From contig JAKAZC010000169.1 of NCBI GenBank assembly GCA_021826655.1, forward strand, positions 1 to 6,340: 6,340 bases of DNA, in the 5' to 3' direction. The notes under the pieces are model-generated. The model searched no databases and was not told the DNA's origin. It was given only the letters and a program-made list of their open reading frames with translations. The stretch comes from Actinomycetes bacterium (GTDB lineage: Bacteria; Actinomycetota; Acidimicrobiia; Acidimicrobiales; RAAP-2). The position numbers were made by a program, and so were the translations under genes. Below, piece by piece: positions 1 to 6,215 of this stretch. How positions within the stretch are numbered: position 1 is the stretch's first letter; every line of letters begins with the position of its first letter.

Positions 1-632
1 ATGACGCAGGTGTCGGCGAAAGCCAGGGCCCGGTGGATGAACTGCTCGATCAGGATGATGGTGATCCCCGCGTCCCGCGCCTTCTGCAGGCTCTCGAACA
101 CCTGATCGACCATGAGCGGGGCGAGACCCAACGACATCTCGTCGGCGATGATGATCTGGGGATCGACCACCAAGGCTCGCGCCATGGCGAGCATCTGCTG
201 CTCCCCCCCAGACAGGCTGGCGGCCCGTTGCCCCTGGCGCGAGCCGAGGATGGGGAACATCTCGACGGCGCGATCGATCCCCGCCTGGCGCTCGGCCCGC
301 CCGCCGAGCTGGCGGGTGGACATCCGAAGGTTGTCGATGACCGAGAGCCCGGGGAAGATCCCGCGACCCTCGGGGATGTAGGTCAGCCCCGACCGGCGGA
401 TGCGATGCGGCGCCCAACGGGTGATCTCCTCGCCGTTGAACCGCACGTGCCCCCGCGACGCCGGCACGAGCCCCGACACGGCGCGGCCGAGGGTGCTCTT
501 GCCGGCCCCGTTCGGTCCCAGCACGGCCATGGCGCTGCCCGGCCTCACCTCGAAGGACACCCCGAACAGGGCCTGCGAGGGACCGTACCGGACCTCGAGC
601 CCCTCGACGACGAGCCCGGAGTTGTCGCTCAT
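1..632 (-). CDS. livF: LivF-type ABC transporter ATPase (3' end cut by window)
   Basis: This is the second ATPase of a branched-chain amino acid type (HAAT) importer. It hydrolyses ATP on the cytoplasmic side of the permease, as a heterodimer with LivG. The first 210 codons are present; LivF proteins are usually about 230-250 aa, so only a short C-terminal piece is missing beyond position 1. Visible motifs are Walker A GPNGAGKST (residues 39-47), the LivF-typical YIPEGRGIFPGLSV (85-98), ABC signature LSGGEQQ (140-146), and Walker B with D-loop region IIIADEMSLGLAP (160-172). The usual DEPSLGLAP reads DEMSLGLAP, and the LivF-typical EQN after the last strand reads EQF (196-198). The ATG at 632-630 overlaps the LivG stop as ATGA. 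A ribosome binding site GAGGGAG lies at 637-643, inside the LivG end. Family assignment is firm; the transported substrate cannot be read from this gene. Confidence 0.95.
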   Translation of the reverse strand, partial: MSDNSGLVVEGLEVRYGPSQALFGVSFEVRPGSAMAVLGPNGAGKSTLGRAVSGLVPASRGHVRFNGEEITRWAPHRIRRSGLTYIPEGRGIFPGLSVIDNLRMSTRQLGGRAERQAGIDRAVEMFPILGSRQGQRAASLSGGEQQMLAMARALVVDPQIIIADEMSLGLAPLMVDQVFESLQKARDAGITIILIEQFIHRALAFADTCV

Positions 633-1486
633 GATGCTCCCTCGTGCGTCGACGTCCGACCTTCGGCCACGTTGTCCTCGTCCCCGAGATAGGCGGCGCG
701 GACCGCCGGATCGGTCCGGACCTGCTCGGGGGGGCCCTGGGCGATCAGCGAACCGAAGTCGAGCACGTAAATGTGGCTCGAGAGGTTCAGCACCATCGCC
801 ACGTCGTGCTCCACCAGTAGGAGCGAGACCTTCTCCTCGTCGACCGTGCGGCGCAGGGCCGCCGCGAGGCGCTCCGCCTCGTGGGCGTCGAGCCCTGCAA
901 GGGGCTCGTCGAGGAGGATCACCGCCGGCGACGAGGCGAGGGCGCGCCCGACCTCGACGAGGCGGCTCGTCCCGAGGGGAAGGCTGTCGGCGAGCTGGTG
1001 GGCGAAATTGGTCAGCAGGAGCATGTCGAGCAGCGAGTCGACGCGCTCGGTCTCCTCTTTGTCGGGCCGCCTCAGGCTGGCCCCGGTGAGCATGTCCTTC
1101 CACAGTCGCGAGCGCGAATGCCGGACCCGGTGGGCCAGCACGAGATGCTCCCGGACCGTCAGGCCCATGAACAGCTCCGGCTGCTGGAAGGTCCGGGCCA
1201 GGCCGCGCCGGGCCCGGGCCTGCGGCGTCGCCTTGGTCACGTCCTCGCCCGCGAGATACACCCGCCCGGTGTTCGGCCGGCGCAGTCCCGACAGCACCGA
1301 GAACAGCGTGCTCTTCCCCGCCCCGTTCGGGCCGACCAGGCCCACGATCGTCCCGCTCGGGACGGCCACGTCCACGCCGGAGAGGGCCTTCAGCCCGCCG
1401 AAGCGCACCGACACGTCGGTCGCGCTGAGGAGGGGGGTGGAGGCGCCGGCCCCGGCCGCCGCATGCTTTCCCTCGGCCACGGTCAT
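629..1486 (-). CDS. livG: LivG-type ABC transporter ATPase
   Basis: This is the first ATPase subunit of the Liv/HAAT importer, 285 aa, acting at the inner face of the membrane. Motifs in order are Walker A GPNGAGKST (residues 52-60), Q-loop ARTFQQPELF (97-106), a degenerate signature LPLGTSRLVEVGRAL (169-183) in place of LSGGQ (LivG proteins commonly read LPYGxQR here), Walker B VILLDEP (189-195), D-loop AGLD, and switch histidine in LVEHD (224-228). The charged insertion RHSRSRLWKDML around 122-133 is at a position where LivG proteins carry extra residues. The ATG at 1486-1484 is chosen because it overlaps the permease TGA as ATGA and leaves a normal-length N-terminus. The same frame stays open back to 2332, but that extension is a shadow of the permease gene. 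No clear ribosome binding site precedes the ATG, so translation is probably coupled to the upstream permease. Confidence 0.95.
   Translation of the reverse strand: MTVAEGKHAAAGAGASTPLLSATDVSVRFGGLKALSGVDVAVPSGTIVGLVGPNGAGKSTLFSVLSGLRRPNTGRVYLAGEDVTKATPQARARRGLARTFQQPELFMGLTVREHLVLAHRVRHSRSRLWKDMLTGASLRRPDKEETERVDSLLDMLLLTNFAHQLADSLPLGTSRLVEVGRALASSPAVILLDEPLAGLDAHEAERLAAALRRTVDEEKVSLLLVEHDVAMVLNLSSHIYVLDFGSLIAQGPPEQVRTDPAVRAAYLGDEDNVAEGRTSTHEGAS
637..643 (-). promoter_or_regulatory. Ribosome binding site of livF
   Basis: On the minus strand GAGGGAG sits four bases before the livF ATG and lies within the last codons of livG. Together with the ATGA stop/start overlap it supports this start and coupled translation of livG and livF. 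Confidence 0.65.
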
Positions 1487-3531
1487 GAGGGGGCCAGGCC
1501 TGCGGCATCGGGGCCGGCCACACCGGCCGCGGCGTTCACGGTGCTCGGCTGAGGTCTGGGGGGTGGTTCGGACCGGGTCGGCGCGGACGGACCCGGTTGC
1601 GCTCCCGGTGCCGTCCCCCGGTGCGCCACCTTGGCCCAGAGCGAACGGATCTGGCGGGCCTGCATCGCCAGCGTGCCGTCGGGGAACTTGGCGACGGCGA
1701 TGGCACCCAGCCCGAACAGGATCGGAGGCACGTTGCCCCAGGCCTTGGGGAGGTACACCAGGGCGACGCCCGCGAGCAGGGTGCTCGACAGCCCGGCGAA
1801 CAGGGCCGCGACGTTGGAGCGGATGCCCAGGGTCACCACGGTGGCCAGCCAGACCACCCCGATGAGGGTGGCGTAGTTGGCCGACAGCGCCGCTCCCAAC
1901 GACAGGGCGAGCATGGCGCCGCCGATGCCGGCCACGAAGGCGGCGAAGCCCGACACGATCAGCTTCATCTGGAGCACGCTGATGCCCAGCGTCTTGGCCC
2001 CGGGCTCGCTCCACCGCACGGCGTTGAGCGCGAGACCCGTCGTGGACCGCCGCAGGTTGACGATCAGGAGGGCGATCACGGCGAACACCGCCAGCGCCAG
2101 CCAGGCGAACACCTTCGCGCCCGACGCGAAGGTCGGTGGCGAGACGTTGATGCCGATGCCGCTGTTCTGGAAGATCTGCCGACTGAAGACCAGGTTCTCC
2201 ACCAGCAAGCCGAAGGTGAGGGTGACCAGTGCGACGTAAAGGTTCCCCAGCCGGATGGTGAGGACGCCGATCAGGACCCCGAACGGCATGGCGACGAGCC
2301 CGCCCGCCACGACGGCGGCCATGACCGGCCATCCGTGGTCCACCGCCAGGATCGCCATCGTCATACCGCCCGCCCCGGCCCAGGTCGACTGGCAGAGCCA
2401 GATCATGCCCCCTTCGCCGGTGACCAAGGTGAACGACAGGTAGATGATGCCGAAGCAGACCCCCTGGCCCACCAGTCCCACCCAGAAGCCGTGCAGGATC
2501 AACGGCAACAGGCAGACGAGGGCGAAGCCGATCACCGGCGGGCGCCAGCTCAGAGCCCGCGACGCCGGCTCGTCGCTGGTGCTCGCCGCGACCTGCGCCT
2601 CGCCTTGCGGGGTGATCGCCCGGTCGAGCGCGCCGCCGACGCCCGCGGCCTCGTCGATCCCGCCGCTGCGGATCATGAAGTAGATGAGGAAGATCGCCGT
2701 CACCACGAACGGGATGCTCGGAAGCACCGCAGCGGTGAACGAGCTGCTCGGCGGGAGCCAGTACTGCACGAGCGCCCCGGCGATGCCCATCCCTAGCCCG
2801 ACCAGTACGGCGACGGGGAGATTCCGCAGCTTCGCCGCGATCACCGCGGCGAAGGCGGCCACCATCAGCAGCGTGAAGTCACCGGGGTCGAGCCCGATGA
2901 TTGGTGCGGAGAGCACTCCGGTCAGGCCGGCGAGCCCGACGCTCGCCGCCCACACCCCGACCGACACCGCCCCGGGGTTGGTCCCCGACAGCGAGGTCAT
3001 CGCCGGGGAGTCCACCATCGCCCGGACCCGGAGGCCGATGTCGGTATAGCGGAGGACCACCGCACCGACGACCACGATGAGGACCACGCTCGCGTAGACG
3101 ATGATCTGGTCCATCGTCACCGGCACGCCCAGGAAGTCGAAGACCCGGACCGGCTGGGGGGCGAGACCGGGTGCCTTCAGGATGGTCTCGCTCCCGAAGA
3201 TCAGCGTGCACAGCGGCGGGATCGCGACCGAGACACCGAGGGTCGCGACCACCTTCACGAGAGGTGACGAGAGGCGCAGCGCGCGGAAGAGCGCGAAGTA
3301 CAAGAAGACGCCGAGGGCGGGGCCCAGCCCGAGGATCGACAGCAGTCCGGCGGGGACGATCGCCCAGTTGTGCTCGGAATTCAAGAAGTAGTAGAAGCGA
3401 GCGACCGCGAAGGCCAGCGCCCCGAAGCTGAAGTTGAGTATGCCGGCCGACAGGTAGGTGACGACCAGACCCGAGGCGGCAATGGCATAGATCCCGCCGA
3501 GGACCAACCCAGCGATCACATACTGGAGCAC
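1483..3531 (-). CDS. Fused LivH-LivM branched-chain amino acid type ABC permease
   Basis: One 682-aa protein carries both membrane subunits of the importer. Residues 1-290 match LivH: the start MLQYVIAGLVLGGIYAIAAS is typical, and the ATPase-contact loop is DIGLRVRAMVDSPAMTSLSG (164-183). Residues about 291-329 form a hydrophilic linker. Residues 330-620 match LivM, with the hallmark stretch VTGEGGMIWLCQSTWAGAGG (370-389) and a second contact loop TTGLALNAVRWSEPGAKTLG (497-516). Each half is rich in long hydrophobic helices. Residues about 636-682 are an extra tail rich in Pro, Ala and Gly with no recognisable domain. LivH and LivM are separate in E. coli; joined versions occur in actinobacteria. 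The start is GTG (3531-3529), placed by the LivH N-terminus and a G-rich stretch five bases upstream. It heads the operon, and its TGA overlaps the livG ATG. Transport of a branched-chain or related amino acid, amide or carboxylate is family knowledge; the real substrate is unknown. Confidence 0.93.
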   Translation of the reverse strand: MLQYVIAGLVLGGIYAIAASGLVVTYLSAGILNFSFGALAFAVARFYYFLNSEHNWAIVPAGLLSILGLGPALGVFLYFALFRALRLSSPLVKVVATLGVSVAIPPLCTLIFGSETILKAPGLAPQPVRVFDFLGVPVTMDQIIVYASVVLIVVVGAVVLRYTDIGLRVRAMVDSPAMTSLSGTNPGAVSVGVWAASVGLAGLTGVLSAPIIGLDPGDFTLLMVAAFAAVIAAKLRNLPVAVLVGLGMGIAGALVQYWLPPSSSFTAAVLPSIPFVVTAIFLIYFMIRSGGIDEAAGVGGALDRAITPQGEAQVAASTSDEPASRALSWRPPVIGFALVCLLPLILHGFWVGLVGQGVCFGIIYLSFTLVTGEGGMIWLCQSTWAGAGGMTMAILAVDHGWPVMAAVVAGGLVAMPFGVLIGVLTIRLGNLYVALVTLTFGLLVENLVFSRQIFQNSGIGINVSPPTFASGAKVFAWLALAVFAVIALLIVNLRRSTTGLALNAVRWSEPGAKTLGISVLQMKLIVSGFAAFVAGIGGAMLALSLGAALSANYATLIGVVWLATVVTLGIRSNVAALFAGLSSTLLAGVALVYLPKAWGNVPPILFGLGAIAVAKFPDGTLAMQARQIRSLWAKVAHRGTAPGAQPGPSAPTRSEPPPRPQPSTVNAAAGVAGPDAAGLAPS

Positions 3532-3536
3532 CGATT

Positions 3537-3544
3537 CCCCCCCC
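3537..3544 (-). promoter_or_regulatory. G8 tract acting as ribosome binding site of the permease gene
   Basis: On the minus strand the permease GTG start is preceded by AGGAAAA, then eight G in a row, then five bases. The G-run is at the right distance to pair with the anti-Shine-Dalgarno sequence and supports the GTG at 3531. A homopolymer of this length in a leader could also slip during replication, but it lies outside the coding frame. Confidence 0.5.
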
Positions 3545-3551
3545 TTTTCCT

Positions 3552-3567
3552 ACTCTGGTTCCAGACT
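3552..3567. promoter_or_regulatory. Imperfect inverted repeat upstream of the Liv operon, possible operator
   Basis: The 16 bases actctggttccagact have two 7-base arms around a central TT, with one mismatched pair; the inner TCTGG/CCAGA arms are perfect. The site lies about 20-35 bases before the permease start, where a repressor could bind. No matching regulator gene is in the window, and a short palindrome like this can occur by chance. Confidence 0.25.
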
Positions 3568-3673
3568 TCGATCATGGTCGTCGGGTCCGAGTGCGTTCCC
3601 TCGGCCACGCCCCATCATCACCCGTCCTGACGGTCCGTGCAAAGACGGCTGCGGTCGGCTGCGAGGGGCAGCG

Positions 3674-3679
3674 TAGACT
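3674..3679 (+). promoter_or_regulatory. Candidate -10 box for the DUF2889 gene
   Basis: TAGACT fits the actinobacterial TAnnnT -10 pattern and lies 48 bases before the ATG of the rightward gene. No convincing -35 element is seen at 16-18 bases upstream, where the sequence is GC-rich. Treat this as a weak candidate. Confidence 0.25.
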
Positions 3680-3712
3680 AGCGCGTCGCAGGGTTTCGCA
3701 CGCACCAGGCCC

Positions 3713-3718
3713 GGAGGG
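3713..3718 (+). promoter_or_regulatory. Ribosome binding site deciding the ATG start at 3727
   Basis: GGAGGG ends eight bases before the ATG at 3727, an ideal spacing. The in-frame GTG at 3718 overlaps this motif and is therefore unlikely to be the start. Confidence 0.65.
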
Positions 3719-3726
3719 TGGCTTCG

Positions 3727-4719
3727 ATGGACAGATCGGTCCCCGCTGCGTTGCAGCGACCCGTGACGACGAGCCCGCCGCGGCCCACGCCGTCCGCCAG
3801 GCGGACGAGTCACGTCGACATGGTCCCGGGGGACCCGGGCTCCGGGCAATTGGTGCTTTCGGGGCAGGTCAGGGATCTGGTGACGTCAGCCGACGGGAGC
3901 GCCGCCATCGCGGGCGAGGCGCGGGTGCGGGCCCAGCTCGGCGCAGGGCGGACGTTGCAGGCGATCGACTCGAGCCCCTGGGTCCCCCGGCTCGGCAGCC
4001 TGCTCGGCCAGCCGGTCGCGGCCGGGTTCCGGGCCGCCCTCGAACAGGCGGTTCCCAGGGAGGAGCTGGCCGGATCCCCCCTGTGGCTGATGTTGGAGGA
4101 CCTTCCGGTGGCCTCGCTGATCGCCGGCTACGCCGACCTGTACGACCGGAGCGGGGCTCCCGAGACGGACGGGCCGGACGCGGCACGTGGCGCCCGGCAC
4201 CAGCGAGACATCTGCTCGGGATGGCGCACGGGCGGGACCATGCTCACGCTGATCGACCAGCGCGGTCACCTGCCGGTCCCCGTCGGGCCGGCGGCGCCCC
4301 GGCTCGAGCGGCGCGGTGACCCGTTCTCGTGGCACGAGGTGGGGAGGACCCCGCCGGGATCGATGCGCCGGCGGCGCCTCATCGACGTGAGACCGGGCGA
4401 TCAGCTCGAGGTGTTCGCGATGTTCCGGGACTCCTACACGGACCCCGCGGGGATCGAGACGGTCCTGCACGAGTACACGATCGATCTCACCGTCGACCCC
4501 GGTTCGTTGGAGGTGACGAGCAGCACCGCCACGCCACGCACGCTCCCGTGGACGGAGTGCCCCTCGGCCGCCCAGAGCGCGGCGCGCATCGTCGGCCACC
4601 GCACCGACGAGCTGCACGGCCTCGTCCGGGCTCAATTCCGCGGCATCACGACCTGCACGCACCTGAACGACCTGGTCCGCTCCCTCGGGGGTGTCGGTGC
4701 CCTCGCACAGCTGCTCTGA
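3727..4719 (+). CDS. DUF2889 family protein of unknown function
   Basis: This 330-aa soluble protein has no signal peptide and no membrane segment. I assign it to DUF2889 by recognition of its pattern. Near the N-terminus is RRTSHVDMVPGD followed by LVLSGQVRDLVT (residues 25-53), like the RRTxxIDM...L.L.G.ARDL opening of the family. The middle has DICSGWRTGGTM (161-172). The end has LPWTECPSAAQSA (273-285) and the highly typical TTCTHLNDLVRSLGGVGAL (308-326). The recurring Cys, His and Asp in CSGW, EC and CTHLND could be functional residues, but no activity is known to me. Residues 1-24 are rich in Pro, Ser and Thr and probably disordered. The ATG is preferred over the GTG at 3718 because of the well-placed GGAGGG. 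The gene is divergent from the Liv importer operon and convergent with the SMP-30 gene, so it is probably transcribed alone. A role linked to the imported substrate is only inference from position. Confidence 0.8.
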   Translation: MDRSVPAALQRPVTTSPPRPTPSARRTSHVDMVPGDPGSGQLVLSGQVRDLVTSADGSAAIAGEARVRAQLGAGRTLQAIDSSPWVPRLGSLLGQPVAAGFRAALEQAVPREELAGSPLWLMLEDLPVASLIAGYADLYDRSGAPETDGPDAARGARHQRDICSGWRTGGTMLTLIDQRGHLPVPVGPAAPRLERRGDPFSWHEVGRTPPGSMRRRRLIDVRPGDQLEVFAMFRDSYTDPAGIETVLHEYTIDLTVDPGSLEVTSSTATPRTLPWTECPSAAQSAARIVGHRTDELHGLVRAQFRGITTCTHLNDLVRSLGGVGALAQLL

Positions 4720-4727
4720 GCCATCGC

Positions 4728-4783
4728 ACGCCGGCGGCACCGCCCTGACGCCGGCGGCACCGCCCTGACGCCGGCGGCACCGC
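4728..4783. repeat. 20-bp tandem repeat, 2.8 copies
   Basis: The unit acgccggcggcaccgccctg occurs at 4728-4747 and 4748-4767 without a mismatch, followed by its first 16 bases at 4768-4783. It fills most of the 81-bp gap between two convergent genes. There are no spacers, so this is a simple tandem array. The identical copies suggest recent expansion by slippage or that the repeat is maintained for terminator function. Confidence 0.9.
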
Positions 4784-4800
4784 GGAGCGACCGGCGTCAG
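4765..4800. terminator. Bidirectional hairpin terminator between convergent genes
   Basis: CTGACGCCGG (4765-4774) and CCGGCGTCAG (4791-4800) form a perfect 10-bp, GC-rich stem with a 16-base loop. The right arm ends directly at the SMP-30 gene stop codon (4801-4803 on the minus strand) and the left arm is built from the tandem repeat. The same left arm also occurs at 4745-4754, so a second pairing with a 36-base loop is possible. There is no T-run on either side; actinobacterial terminators often lack one. Its place between two facing stop codons supports the call. Confidence 0.65.
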
Positions 4801-5631
4801 TCAGGGGCATCCGACTCCGGCCACGGCCACACGGCGGACGCCGAGCCGCCCTCGGGCCACTCCCGCGAAGTAGTCCTTGGTGGTCGTGCGGGCGGTGCAC
4901 GTCAGGAGCGTCCGCCCGTCATGACCCCCGAGCGCGCAGGCCATCGCCCACACCCCGGTCTCCGACGGCACACGATCGAGCACCTCGCCGCCCTCCCGTA
5001 CCCGCAGGAACTCGCCGCTGCGGTACGAGGCGACCCACACCGCACCCTCCGCGTCGAGGCAGATGCCGTCGGGGGTGGACCCCGGCAGCCGGGCCCAGAT
5101 CCGGCGGTTCCCGAGCGAGCCGTCCGCGAGCACGTCGAACGCGGTCACGCAGCTCGCCATCGTCTCGGCGACGAGCAGGGTTCCCCCGTCGGGGGTGACG
5201 AGCAGGCCGTTGGGAAAGGCCAGCCCGCGGGCCACGGACCGGGGTGGCTCGCCCGGGGCGACCAGGAGCAGGCCGGCGTCCGGGTCCGACCGCTCCCCGT
5301 ACGCGTCGAGGTACGCCCGCCCCTTCGGGTCGACGACCATGTCGTTCAGATGCGCCGCGAGGTGACGCACCGACGCCACCTCGCGCACGCCGCCGCCCAC
5401 CACCGCGACGACCCGGGCGCCGTCCATCTGGGCGACCCACAGGGTCCCGTCGGGGTGGAAGCCGAGCCCGGACGGGCGGGGCATCTCGGCCACGACCGAC
5501 CAGGCGCCGGCCTCGTCGACCGCCAGGACGCGGTTCCCGAGCTGGTCCGACAGCCACCAGCGCCCATCCCGCCAGCGGGGGCCCTCGGGGAACACGAGGC
5601 CCTCGATCTCGAGCTCGCCGTCGTCGATCAC
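4801..5631 (-). CDS. SMP-30/gluconolactonase/LRE family protein
   Basis: This is a 276-aa six-bladed beta-propeller of the SMP-30/regucalcin family, a normal family length. Members are metal-dependent lactonases or related esterases acting on sugar or other lactones. The expected metal ligands are visible: Glu16 in FPEGPRW, Asn141 in AFPNGLLVTPDG and Asp188 in STPDGICLD. Asn96-Asp97 in HLNDMVVDPKGRAY match the substrate-side loop. Repeated blade motifs such as GFHPDGTLWVAQ (57-68) and CLDAEGAVWVAS (191-202) are present. No signal peptide is seen, so it is probably cytoplasmic. The start is GTG at 5631-5629, with no strong ribosome binding site. It begins only four bases after the original stop of the upstream oxidoreductase, so the two probably formed a coupled operon. 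It looks intact although its partner gene is broken. The natural lactone is unknown. Confidence 0.9.
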   Translation of the reverse strand: MIDDGELEIEGLVFPEGPRWRDGRWWLSDQLGNRVLAVDEAGAWSVVAEMPRPSGLGFHPDGTLWVAQMDGARVVAVVGGGVREVASVRHLAAHLNDMVVDPKGRAYLDAYGERSDPDAGLLLVAPGEPPRSVARGLAFPNGLLVTPDGGTLLVAETMASCVTAFDVLADGSLGNRRIWARLPGSTPDGICLDAEGAVWVASYRSGEFLRVREGGEVLDRVPSETGVWAMACALGGHDGRTLLTCTARTTTKDYFAGVARGRLGVRRVAVAGVGCP

Positions 5632-5635
5632 CGGT

Positions 5636-6215
5636 TCAGCCGAAGGGTAGGACGATGACCTTGCCGGTGGCCCGCCGCTCGGTCAGGGAGCGCATCGCCG
5701 CCTCGACCTCGCGGAGCGGGTAGCGGCCATCCACCAGCGGCCTGATCCGTCCCTGCGCGAACAGGGCCAGGAGCCCGTCGCGGTCCCGCGAGACGCTCGC
5801 CGGGGCGTGCTCGGAGAAGGTGCGAATCTCGAAGCCCTTGACCACCGCTCCTCAAGGCCGCCGCCTCCGCGAAGTCGACGCCGGCGGGGATGGCCAACAG
5901 GCTGGCAGCGGGCATCACCGCCCGCTGGGCGAACGCCCCGACGAAGGTCGAGCCGTGCACGCGGTCCCCGGGACTCCATCCGGTGCCCTCGTCGCCGACC
6001 GACTCGACCACGCCTGCCAGCTCGCTGCCGGGCGTGAACGGCACCGGAACCGACACCTGGTACTTGTTGGCGGCGATCAGCACGTCAGGGAAGTTCACCG
6101 ACGCGGCCTCCACGCGGACCACCACGTCGCCGGAGCCGGGCGAAAGGTCCGGCAGATCCTCCACCGTCAGCTGCTCGGGTGGACCGTACCGGTTGCAACG
6201 GACCGCGAGCATCAC
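5636..6215 (-). pseudogene. NADPH:quinone oxidoreductase-like gene with internal deletion and frame change
   Basis: Two pieces of one medium-chain dehydrogenase/reductase of the quinone oxidoreductase type lie in different frames. The N-terminal piece (6215 to about 5853, 121 codons) is the GroES-like domain, with NFPDVLIAANKYQ, PFTPGSELAGVVESVG, SPGDRVHG and IPAGVDFAEAAAL. The C-terminal piece (about 5848 to 5636, about 70 codons) has KGFEIRTFSEHAP, RDRDGLLALFAQGRIRPLVDGRYPLREVEAAMRSL in overlapping order, and ATGKVIV before a TGA at 5638-5636. Family members are about 320-330 aa, so about 130-140 residues are gone, including the Rossmann fold with its glycine-rich NADPH motif and catalytic cleft. 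After the join the first frame reads an arginine- and glycine-rich tail to a TGA at 5630-5628. A working enzyme is not expected. The likely start is ATG at 6212 or the adjoining GTG at 6215. An assembly error deleting the middle is possible. Confidence 0.85.

Noticed and set aside
33..692. 219-codon plus-strand open frame opposite LivF
   Set aside because: Shadow of the livF gene, with no family resemblance.
771..1865. 364-codon plus-strand open frame opposite LivG and LivM
   Set aside because: It has Ser/Arg-rich composition and no domain, and lies wholly antisense to genes with intact motifs.
1487..2332. Long in-frame N-terminal extension of LivG
   Set aside because: It overlaps the LivM coding region in another frame, is rich in Arg and Gly, and has no domain. 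The ATG at 1486 with the ATGA overlap is a better start.
1597..2796. 399-codon open frame on the plus strand opposite the permease
   Set aside because: Its product is a Gln/Asp/Arg/His-rich low-complexity sequence typical of an antisense shadow in GC-rich DNA, and the opposite strand encodes a clear permease.
3550..3849. 99-codon minus-strand open frame across the divergent region
   Set aside because: It overlaps the start of the DUF2889 gene, is Arg/Pro-rich without a motif, and has no ribosome binding site that I can see.
3886..4740. 284-codon minus-strand open frame opposite the DUF2889 gene
   Set aside because: The plus-strand frame carries the family motifs; this one is Arg/Gly/Asp-rich shadow sequence running into the tandem repeat.
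4728..4783. CRISPR-like short repeats
   Set aside because: The copies are directly adjacent with no spacers, so it is a simple tandem repeat.
4921..5658. Plus-strand open frames opposite the SMP-30 gene
   Set aside because: They have no recognisable domain and oppose an intact beta-propeller with all metal ligands.
5636..5845. Independent 69-codon small gene starting at GTG 5845
   Set aside because: Its sequence is the normal C-terminal end of quinone oxidoreductases, and the GAGGAG before it is only two bases from the GTG. It is better read as a pseudogene fragment.
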